Assembly (NCBI GenBank): GCA_002335845.1
Contig: DDCV01000031.1
Span: 1-12,709, forward strand
Direction of reading: 5' to 3'
DNA from: Rickettsiales bacterium UBA1997
GTDB taxonomy: Bacteria > Pseudomonadota > Alphaproteobacteria > Rickettsiales > UBA1997
DNA: 12,709 bases
A program made the position numbers and the translations under genes. The notes beneath the pieces are model-generated. The model saw only the letters and a program-made list of their open reading frames with translations. It was not told where the DNA came from and did not search any database. The stretch's first letter is position 1. Every line of letters starts with the position of its first letter. Shown piece by piece: positions 7,094 through 12,709 of this stretch.

Positions 7094-8275
7094 ATGACAA
7101 CTTCACTAAGCTTGTTACCAATTCACAATCGCTTTGATATTAGCTTTTCTCACGGAAAGGGAGTTTATCTTTATAATAAAAATGAAGAATATCTTGATTT
7201 TGGCGCTGGAATTGCTGTTAACGCATTGGGACATTGTCATCCAAAAATTGTTGAAGCCCTAACTGCTCAAGCCAATAAATTATGGCATGTTTCAAATGTT
7301 TATAATGTTAATGAATTGAATAATTTTGCTGAAAAACTCACTGCGGCCACCTTTGCCGACTATGTTTTTTTCTGCAATTCTGGCGCTGAAAGCTTAGAAT
7401 GCGCTGTTAAAACAATGCGTCGCTATTTTTATAGCAAAAATCAACCTCATAAAAACCGCGTTATAACATTTTCTGGGGCTTTTCATGGTCGTACTATAAC
7501 TGCCATTTCGGCTGCTGCTAAGAAAAAATATACCGAAGGATTTGAGCCACTTCTTGATGGCTTTGATAATGTTGAATTTGGCAATATTGAAGCTGTAAAA
7601 AATGCCATTAGCGATAATACCGCTGGAATTTTGATTGAGCCAATACAAGGCGAAGAAGGAATTCGCCCCTGCAGCAAAGAGTTTTTGCAACAATTGCGCG
7701 ATATTTGTGATCAACATGGTTTATTATTGGGGTTTGACGAGGTGCAGTGTGGATATGGTCGCATAGGACATCTATATGCCTATCAATATTATGGCGTAAT
7801 TCCCGACGTTATCGCAACAGCTAAAGCTATTGGAAATGGCTTCCCTTTGGGTGCTTGCCTTATAAAAAAAGAAGCTGGTCAATATATGACAGCCGGCACT
7901 CATGGTACAACATATGGTGGAAACCCACTGGCTATGGCTGTGGCCAATGCTGTTTTAGATGAAATTTTAGGTGATAATTTCTTAGATAATGTCAAAAAAA
8001 TGGGAGCTTTCTTAAAAAGCGAACTTCAAAATCTGCAAAAACAATTTCCAAATATAATATCAGAAGTAAGGGGGATTGGCTTGATGCTTGGCTTAAAAAT
8101 AAATGATAAGTTTTTAAACACCATGATTGTACAAAAATTTATTGATAATCACTTTTTAACCATTCCTGCTGGTGAAAATGTTGTAAGGCTACTACCACCA
8201 CTAATCATAGAAAAAAAGCACATTGTTGAAGCTATCGCAAAAATAGAAAAAACCCTAAAATCCATAAATAGCTAG
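7094..8275 (+). CDS. argD: Acetylornithine / succinyldiaminopimelate aminotransferase
   Basis: This 393-residue class III aminotransferase uses pyridoxal phosphate to convert N-acetylglutamate semialdehyde to acetylornithine. ArgD enzymes often also catalyse the DapC step of diaminopimelate synthesis. Visible motifs are the phosphate-binding CNSGAESLECAVK (94-106), FHGRTITAISAAAKKKYT (130-147), EPIQGEEGIRP (182-192), the cofactor-binding Asp215 in LGFDEVQCGYGR, the Schiff-base Lys244 in ATAKAIGNGFPLGA, and HGTTYGGNPLA. The length is normal and nothing is missing. It is a single plus-strand gene between a divergent coq9 and a convergent virB11, without other arg or dap genes nearby. Many reduced Rickettsiales lack arginine synthesis, so the diaminopimelate role for peptidoglycan or lysine is a real alternative. 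The paralogous family is broad, but ArgD fits best. Confidence 0.92.
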   Translation: MTTSLSLLPIHNRFDISFSHGKGVYLYNKNEEYLDFGAGIAVNALGHCHPKIVEALTAQANKLWHVSNVYNVNELNNFAEKLTAATFADYVFFCNSGAESLECAVKTMRRYFYSKNQPHKNRVITFSGAFHGRTITAISAAAKKKYTEGFEPLLDGFDNVEFGNIEAVKNAISDNTAGILIEPIQGEEGIRPCSKEFLQQLRDICDQHGLLLGFDEVQCGYGRIGHLYAYQYYGVIPDVIATAKAIGNGFPLGACLIKKEAGQYMTAGTHGTTYGGNPLAMAVANAVLDEILGDNFLDNVKKMGAFLKSELQNLQKQFPNIISEVRGIGLMLGLKINDKFLNTMIVQKFIDNHFLTIPAGENVVRLLPPLIIEKKHIVEAIAKIEKTLKSINS

Positions 8276-8383
8276 AGAGTTAAAATATTTTTTAATTTTA
8301 AAAGTTACAAAATGAAGACTATATACTTATAAGGTTTGGGGGCGTTGAAATGGAGAGTGAATTTGATTTGTAATTTTATTTTT

Positions 8384-9385
8384 CTAATCTTGTTTAGGAG
8401 CCTTGTAATGCAAAGGTTTAAAGTAAATTTCTGAAATAAATCTTCTGCCTTTTTCGCCACGCTTTAGCTGCACAATCACATCAATAACATTGCGAATATA
8501 AGTCAAAATCTCCGAAGGCTTCATGCCCAATCCCGCCTGCATTACCATCATCTTAAGCTGCTCAATTGCCATTATGGGCGTATCGGCATGAAGTGTTGAG
8601 ATTGATCCGGGATGACCAGTGTTTATGGCGCGTAAAAAACTAAAAGCTTCTGAGCCGCGCAACTCACCAACGATAATTCGCTCTGGACGCAAACGCAAAC
8701 ATGCCTCAATTAGATCTTGCGTTGTAACATGAGCTCGACCTTGTCCACCTTTCGAAGCAATTAAATGAACGCGATTAGGGCTTGATGTTAAATCAATTTC
8801 ACGCGCATCTTCGACAGATATCAGCCTTTCTTCGTGAGGGATTGAGCGAATCATAGCATTGGTAAAAGTAGTTTTACCGGTTGATGTTCCACCTGAAATA
8901 ATAACATTTTTTTTGTATAAAACCGTTCTTGTCAAAAAATCTTTTATTCTGCCTAATCTTAATAATTTCGCTAAAATCAAATCATTTTTATCAACAACCT
9001 CACCTACTGAAGCATTGTCAAACATGCCCATTTTTTCATAGTCATTTAACGTCCATTTTAAAGATGATGGTTTACGAATTGAAATAACAACACATCTTGG
9101 CTCGCAAGCTGGTGGAAATACTACTTGAATTCTGTAGCCATTAGGTAGAGTGGCCGAAAGTAATGGCTCTTCCTCACTAACTCTTTGATCAGTTGCCTGT
9201 GCCACAAGTCTAGCAAGAGATTTTAGATGCTCGAAGTCAAATGTTGGTAGTTTTTCTTGATACATGTCACCCTTGCACTCAACCCAGACTTCAAAAGGCC
9301 TGTTAATAGAAACTTCATTAACGCCATCGCGGTCAAGTATTTGCCTTAGGGGCAGTAAATATGATTCTAAAGCTGCAACGCTCAT
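8384..9385 (-). CDS. virB11: Type IV secretion system ATPase VirB11 (Rickettsiales rvhB11 type)
   Basis: VirB11 is the hexameric traffic ATPase at the cytoplasmic base of type IV secretion systems, working with VirB4 and VirD4. The 333-residue protein has the N-terminal domain (about 1-150, with DGVNEVSINRP and EEPLLSATLPNGYRIQVVFPP), the Walker A loop GGTSTGKT at 165-172, the Asp box VEDARE, the Walker B region RPERIIVGELRG (233-244) and the His box HPGSISTLHAD at 258-268. All motifs are intact, so it should be active. The sequence resembles rickettsial RvhB11. The gene lies 9 bp after the porin-like gene and is probably co-transcribed with it. virB8, virB9, virB10 and virD4, its usual neighbours, are absent: the flanking genes are argD and folC. 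The gene converges on argD with a 108-bp gap. Confidence 0.95.
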   Translation of the reverse strand: MSVAALESYLLPLRQILDRDGVNEVSINRPFEVWVECKGDMYQEKLPTFDFEHLKSLARLVAQATDQRVSEEEPLLSATLPNGYRIQVVFPPACEPRCVVISIRKPSSLKWTLNDYEKMGMFDNASVGEVVDKNDLILAKLLRLGRIKDFLTRTVLYKKNVIISGGTSTGKTTFTNAMIRSIPHEERLISVEDAREIDLTSSPNRVHLIASKGGQGRAHVTTQDLIEACLRLRPERIIVGELRGSEAFSFLRAINTGHPGSISTLHADTPIMAIEQLKMMVMQAGLGMKPSEILTYIRNVIDVIVQLKRGEKGRRFISEIYFKPLHYKAPKQD

Positions 9386-9394
9386 TTAAAAAAA

Positions 9395-10861
9395 TTAAAA
9401 TGAATAGAAAATTCCTGTTAAAAAGACCAAGCCTTCATTATCTCTAATTTGCCTATTGCCAGATGATATGGCATTTTGATTAGAAATGTTACTAGCCCTA
9501 GCTTGATCAGACTGAAAATTAAATTTTGTTATCTCAAAGTAAGGCATTAAATATTTTTTAAGTTTATAATCAATACCAAATGACATGGCTCTGAATTTAT
9601 TATTATGAAAATTACTGTTAAACGAAGTTAAACTTGCAGCTAAGGGGCCAAATTTATAGGCAATTCCAGCGCTAAAATAATATGGATCATTGTATTTGAT
9701 TGCGTTTACGCTGCAATCTTGGGCCAATAAATTCTGCGTGATATCATAAGAGCAAGAATAGCTGCCGCTATTTGGCTTTGAATAACTTTCCCAAATTCCA
9801 TAGGAGGCCCCAATGTCAAAGCCAAAATAATTTAGATTAATACCAAAATCATAGGCTAAAAGATCTGAGCGATCTTTTGAAACAGAATTGCCCTTTTCTG
9901 CAGTTGTTGATAAGGCGATATAAGCTCCATTTGGCAGATAGTGAAGATAGTTCAATCCAAATGAAAATATGTCTTTTATCTTGGCGTTATTTTGTGTATT
10001 AGCAATATTTTTTGTTAAGCCATTATTTTGAGAATCTGGCGTGTAGCTTAAGCCAAACTTAAAGCCATTTAAATCGGGCGAAAAATATGATATCTTTGTT
10101 GCATCCTCAACACCCTCAAAACTATCATCATTTATCGATCTTAGACTGTCCTTAGCATAAGAATTGTAAAATTCAGATGCGGCAACATCATTATCACTAA
10201 ATTTAGAATTATGACTCTTAACATATCCTCCATGACCAATTGGCGATTGCGACAACATAACAAAGCTTGGCACCTTAACATTGGCACAAGATGAATCGCT
10301 TATGTTATCTTGGCAAACACCATTGATGCTATTATTATAATCGGCTAAAATTGGCAAATTAATGTGCTCTAAATATTTGCCCTTAATACCTCCCGCCCCC
10401 CTTGCAAAGCTAGCGGGATCATATTTCATTCGTTGGTTTACAGGCTTGATATTTCCCGCTTCAAAGCGACCAAATTTATTTTTATTAGAGATGTAAATTT
10501 GATCAAGATAAGGATTGTGCTTTCGCTTATTATCATCAATATTAAACTCAAAATTAGCACCAATTTTAGTTTTTATTTTGCTAGATATCTGAGAGGTAAA
10601 TATTAAATCCAATTCACCATCGGCAACTAAATTATAACCTTTTTTATTATAATTTTTACTTAAATTATCATCTAATAAGGAATTTTCATATGATTTGTGC
10701 TGGTGATAATTAGAGCTTAATAGATTTAGATTGCCATTGGCTTTGATTTTATACGTCTTACCTTCTAACTTCTTAATCATGATATCTTTAGCAAAGATAT
10801 TACCGCTTGAAATTAGTAAAATTAGTAAAAAATATAAAAATATTTTTAAGTTTTTAATCAT
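9395..10861 (-). CDS. Porin-like outer-membrane beta-barrel protein
   Basis: The preferred start, ATG at 10861-10859, gives 488 residues. It begins with a signal peptide: MIKNLKIF, a hydrophobic stretch of about 12, then SSGNIFA before KD. An upstream ATG at 10888 would add nine residues, overlap folC and fall inside the candidate promoter, so I prefer the inner one. The mature part is rich in alternating polar/hydrophobic strands. It carries marks of the alphaproteobacterial porin family: RFEAGNIKPVNQRM, ARGAGGIKG, KISYFSPDLNGFKFGLSYTPD and GASYGIW. It ends in Phe (TGIFYSF), the signal recognised by the outer-membrane assembly machinery. Numbered from the upstream ATG, two cysteine pairs, 192/201 and 379/392, lie in likely surface loops. 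Its role is probably diffusion of small solutes; a host-facing role is possible. virB11 follows 9 bp downstream. Confidence 0.82.
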   Translation of the reverse strand: MIKNLKIFLYFLLILLISSGNIFAKDIMIKKLEGKTYKIKANGNLNLLSSNYHQHKSYENSLLDDNLSKNYNKKGYNLVADGELDLIFTSQISSKIKTKIGANFEFNIDDNKRKHNPYLDQIYISNKNKFGRFEAGNIKPVNQRMKYDPASFARGAGGIKGKYLEHINLPILADYNNSINGVCQDNISDSSCANVKVPSFVMLSQSPIGHGGYVKSHNSKFSDNDVAASEFYNSYAKDSLRSINDDSFEGVEDATKISYFSPDLNGFKFGLSYTPDSQNNGLTKNIANTQNNAKIKDIFSFGLNYLHYLPNGAYIALSTTAEKGNSVSKDRSDLLAYDFGINLNYFGFDIGASYGIWESYSKPNSGSYSCSYDITQNLLAQDCSVNAIKYNDPYYFSAGIAYKFGPLAASLTSFNSNFHNNKFRAMSFGIDYKLKKYLMPYFEITKFNFQSDQARASNISNQNAISSGNRQIRDNEGLVFLTGIFYSF

Positions 10862-10870
10862 ATTATTAAA

Positions 10871-12166
10871 ATGGTATATCTTCCTCATTGGCCAATTCCA
10901 AGTACTGTTGGCAATAGATCCATAGATTACGAAACTGCATTTGACAGAATGTTGCCCGTGCTTAATAGGCTAAAAAATCCACATCTCAAACTGCCACCAA
11001 CAATTCACATTGCTGGCACTAATGGCAAAGGATCAACCGCTACTTTTTTAGCACAAATTTTTAAATGCAACAAAAATAAAGTTCACGCCCTCACCTCGCC
11101 TCATCTTCATCATTTTAATGAAAGAATCATATTGGATGGCGAGATGATTAATAATCGATTTTTATATGAAATTATGGAAGAAGTGCGTCTGGCCTCAAAA
11201 GATGCCATACTAACTTTCATGGAAAGCACTACAATTGCTGCTTTTCTAGCTTTTTCAAAGGTGAAAGCTGATATTTTGATATTAGAGTGCAATATGGGTG
11301 GGCGAATTGACGCCACCAATATTATTCAAGATAAAATTGCCGCCATAATAACGCCAATTTCATATGACCACGAAGAATATCTAGGATATGACATCAGAAG
11401 AATAGCGCTTGAAAAAGCTATGATTATGCGACCACAAACTCCTCTTTTTTGCTCATCACAAAGCAATGAGGCCAAAGAAATTATTAAGATTTTAGCTAAT
11501 GATCAAAATATTAATCATTTTTATTATGATGAAGATTTTTTTATTACCAAAAATGATAAGGGAATCTTTGATTTTGAATTTCAAAATTATGAGTTAAAAA
11601 ACCTACCAAAGCCAAATTTACAAGGCGATCATCAATATATCAATATAGCCACAGCCCTTGCTTGTATTTCAAAAATTTCACAACAAATAAAAATATCAAA
11701 ATTAGCAATATCACAAGCTATCAAATCATGCAAATATCACTCTAGATTACAAAAAATTGAAGGTGCTTTACAAAAATCATTACAAAATAAAGAAAGTGAA
11801 ATTTGGATTGATGGCGCTCACAATGAATCAGGAGCTTTTGCCCTAAAAAAATGGCTTGAAGAGAGGCAAGATAAAGATTGTCAAAATTATGCTGTCGTTG
11901 GCTTTAGCCATAAAAAATGCCGCCTTGGCTTTTTAAAGCATCTCAATGATGTTGCAAAATTAATAGCCGTTCGCGTGAATGGTGAGCCAAATCCAGAAAA
12001 TCCAGAAAAAATAGTAGAAATAGCCAGAAGCCAAAATATATCGGCAATAAATCAAGAAAATCTAGCTCAAGCCATCGATTTTATCACACAAAAACAACAA
12101 AAGAAAAAATGTCGCATTATAATTTGCGGCTCATTTTATTTAGCACGAGATCTAGTGCAGATCTAA
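10871..12166 (+). CDS. folC: Folylpolyglutamate synthase / dihydrofolate synthase
   Basis: FolC adds glutamate to dihydropteroate or to folates, using ATP, to make and retain folate cofactors in the cytoplasm. The 431-residue length is normal. The Mur-ligase-like features are clear: the P-loop HIAGTNGKGSTATF (46-59), ALTSPHLHHFNERI, the acidic ILECNMGGRIDATN (137-150), ITPISYDHEEYLGYDIRRIALEKAMI with the likely carbamylated Lys182, and in the C-terminal domain IDGAHNESGAF. The N-terminal lead (MVYLPHWPIP) supports the ATG at 10871. This start is 9 bp from the preferred, divergent porin ATG, so the folC promoter must lie within the porin coding sequence; I see no convincing one. accD, a frequent neighbour of folC, is absent. 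No Shine-Dalgarno sequence is seen. Confidence 0.94.
   Translation: MVYLPHWPIPSTVGNRSIDYETAFDRMLPVLNRLKNPHLKLPPTIHIAGTNGKGSTATFLAQIFKCNKNKVHALTSPHLHHFNERIILDGEMINNRFLYEIMEEVRLASKDAILTFMESTTIAAFLAFSKVKADILILECNMGGRIDATNIIQDKIAAIITPISYDHEEYLGYDIRRIALEKAMIMRPQTPLFCSSQSNEAKEIIKILANDQNINHFYYDEDFFITKNDKGIFDFEFQNYELKNLPKPNLQGDHQYINIATALACISKISQQIKISKLAISQAIKSCKYHSRLQKIEGALQKSLQNKESEIWIDGAHNESGAFALKKWLEERQDKDCQNYAVVGFSHKKCRLGFLKHLNDVAKLIAVRVNGEPNPENPEKIVEIARSQNISAINQENLAQAIDFITQKQQKKKCRIIICGSFYLARDLVQI
10873..10901 (-). promoter_or_regulatory. Candidate promoter of the porin-virB11 pair, inside folC
   Basis: On the minus strand TTGGAA (10901-10896) and TATACC (10878-10873) are 17 bases apart, each matching four of six consensus positions. 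The -10 box lies in the first codons of folC and transcription would begin near 10866, about 5 bases before the preferred porin ATG. An ATG at 10888 would then lie in the spacer and not be transcribed. The match is modest, so this is a candidate only. Confidence 0.33.
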
Positions 12167-12242
12167 TGCCATTTTCAATTTACAATTGACCATTATTAAA
12201 CATCTTATAAAATCATAATTTTAACCTTTAATTATTAATTTT

Positions 12243-12449
12243 ATGACAAGAATTAAAGCTCTAAGAGATAATCAAATTTTTGAAGAGTCGGAAAAGTTGT
12301 TAAAAGAGATTCCTTTTTCTAAAATATCAATAAAATTGAAGGGTATAGTTGCTATCAAGAACAATAATATAAGTAAGGTTTCTGAAGTGCTTGGAGTCAG
12401 TAGAAATAGTGAAAGGTACCCATTTTTTAAACAAACACTACTCTTCTAA
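12243..12449 (+). pseudogene. Transposase N-terminal helix-turn-helix fragment
   Basis: The open frame of 68 codons starts like the DNA-binding end of a bacterial transposase. Residues about 31-56 (KLKGIVAIKNNNISKVSEVL, then GVSRNS) form a helix-turn-helix of the kind found at the N-terminus of IS630- or IS481-like transposases. After about residue 56 the similarity stops: ERYPFFKQTLLF is unlike the usual continuation (a Trp-Ile-Lys-rich linker), and the frame then ends. The break is therefore near 12408-12416. It is best read as a remnant left by deletion or insertion. A small standalone regulator is possible but less likely, given a second transposase remnant 120 bp away. The exact insertion-sequence family is not certain. 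Confidence 0.6.
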
Positions 12450-12568
12450 TTCATCAACAAATTCAGTTTCTTAATTGACACAAATTTATCAACAAAAAAC
12501 CTCTTAAAAAATCACCACCACGTAAATTTGCGTGAAAGAAATTTGTTAAAATCTTAAACTCCCACTTT
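12450..12568. other. Non-coding stretch between two transposase remnants
   Basis: These 119 bp are A/T-rich and hold no open frame that I can support. The one structured element is the near-palindrome at 12519-12534. The stretch probably includes the outer end of the element whose integrase-core remnant lies to the right, plus scar sequence. Confidence 0.4.
12519..12534 (-). terminator. Near-palindrome downstream of the integrase remnant, possible terminator
   Basis: The 16 bases CACGTAAATTTGCGTG pair as a 6-bp stem with one U-G pair and a 4-base loop. On the minus strand it lies 34 bases beyond the stop codon of the integrase-core fragment. It is followed, after 7 bases, by a run of six T. 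The gap before the T run is longer than usual, so it is a weak terminator candidate. It could also be a terminal repeat of the element. Confidence 0.25.
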
Positions 12569-12697
12569 CTACGACTTCCTCATATTGTTCACCTGATATT
12601 TTTGATAAAAGACCACTGGTGGACATTTAATCGCGGTATGGATTCTTTTATTATTGTAATAGTAAATCTGATGAGCAATAGCTTCAACCCAAATCCG
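12569..12697 (-). pseudogene. Transposase integrase-core C-terminal fragment
   Basis: The minus-strand frame ending with TAG at 12571-12569 encodes 42 residues. They include EAIAHQIYYYNNKRIHTAIK followed by CPPVVFYQKYQ. This is the C-terminal end of a DDE integrase-core (rve) transposase of the IS3 or IS481 type: the paired Tyr/Asn block, the R.H.A... motif and the P..FY sequence are characteristic, and the glutamate before AIAHQ is near the usual domain edge. Upstream, the frame meets TGA at 12700-12698, and the sequence changes to the 19-bp repeat shared with the left edge. The rest of the transposase is therefore missing. It is a dead remnant, cut at about 12685/12686. Confidence 0.7.
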
Positions 12698-12704
12698 TCA
12701 TTAG
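12686..12704. repeat. Right half of the perfect 19-bp inverted repeat
   Basis: The sequence aacccaaatccgtcattag is the exact reverse complement of positions 1-19. It starts right where the integrase-core fragment loses similarity, as expected if another mobile element begins here and extends rightward out of the window. The last five bases of the window (aaatt) would then also belong to that element. Confidence 0.6.
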
Positions 12705-12709
12705 AAATT

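Noticed and set aside
7394..7717. Minus-strand open frame of 107 codons
   Set aside because: It lies wholly within argD, antisense to catalytic motifs, and has no features of its own.
8280..8301. A/T-only inverted repeat just after argD as a terminator
   Set aside because: TTAAAAT and ATTTTAA can pair over 7 bp, but the stem has no G/C pair and the 8-base loop is itself mostly T. In this composition it is expected by chance.
10862..10888. Upstream ATG (10888) as the porin start
   Set aside because: It adds nine polar and charged residues ahead of a normal signal peptide, overlaps the folC start and would lie in the promoter spacer. The inner ATG at 10861 is preferred, though the outer one is not excluded.
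1..12709. The whole window as one composite transposon or small linear replicon bounded by the 19-bp inverted repeats
   Set aside because: The cargo is mostly single-copy housekeeping genes, there is no replication or complete transposase gene, and shared insertion-sequence ends explain the repeats more simply.
1..12709. CRISPR arrays, tRNA or rRNA genes, toxin-antitoxin pairs, anti-phage defence genes
   Set aside because: No regularly spaced repeats apart from the coding repeats at 281-386, no cloverleaf or ribosomal RNA sequence, and no small gene pair of the expected kind were found by reading both strands.

Overview
This AT-rich window most likely comes from an intracellular alphaproteobacterium of the order Rickettsiales or a close relative. 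The reasons are the strong A/T bias, sparse Shine-Dalgarno sequences, a VirB11 ATPase close in sequence to the Rickettsiales vir homolog (rvh) type, an alphaproteobacterial CvpA with the conserved GY..QD....L C-terminal box, a COQ9-family protein, and decayed transposase pieces at one edge. The placement comes from recognising families by eye, not from a tree.

Layout. Positions 1-643 (minus) hold an acidic, repeat-containing protein of unknown function that runs off the left edge. Positions 858-6879 are one minus-strand block of housekeeping genes, transcribed in the order coq9, cvpA, fabG, trxB, fadB/fadJ-like, ruvC. Gaps run from 2 to 60 bp, so much of it may be one transcript. A 214-bp divergent region (6880-7093) separates coq9 from argD (7094-8275, plus). 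argD converges on a minus-strand pair: a porin-like outer-membrane protein (about 9395-10861) followed 9 bp later by virB11 (8384-9385). folC (10871-12166, plus) diverges from the porin with only 9 bp between the preferred start codons. The right edge (12243-12697) holds two transposase remnants on opposite strands: an N-terminal helix-turn-helix piece and a C-terminal integrase-core piece.

How the genes fit together. The minus block combines ubiquinone synthesis or lipid binding (COQ9), an inner-membrane protein (CvpA), fatty-acid synthesis (FabG), thiol redox (TrxB), acyl-CoA oxidation (FadB/J) and recombination (RuvC). ArgD can serve arginine synthesis or, as the DapC step, diaminopimelate synthesis. 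VirB11 powers a type IV secretion system whose other parts are not in this window. FolC makes folylpolyglutamates.

The most notable features are the repeat-bearing acidic protein at the left edge, the isolated virB11 behind a porin gene, and a perfect 19-bp inverted repeat lying exactly at the left edge and within 5 bp of the right edge. The last suggests that both ends run into the same mobile element. I found no CRISPR array, tRNA, rRNA or intact insertion sequence, and no convincing new multi-gene system.
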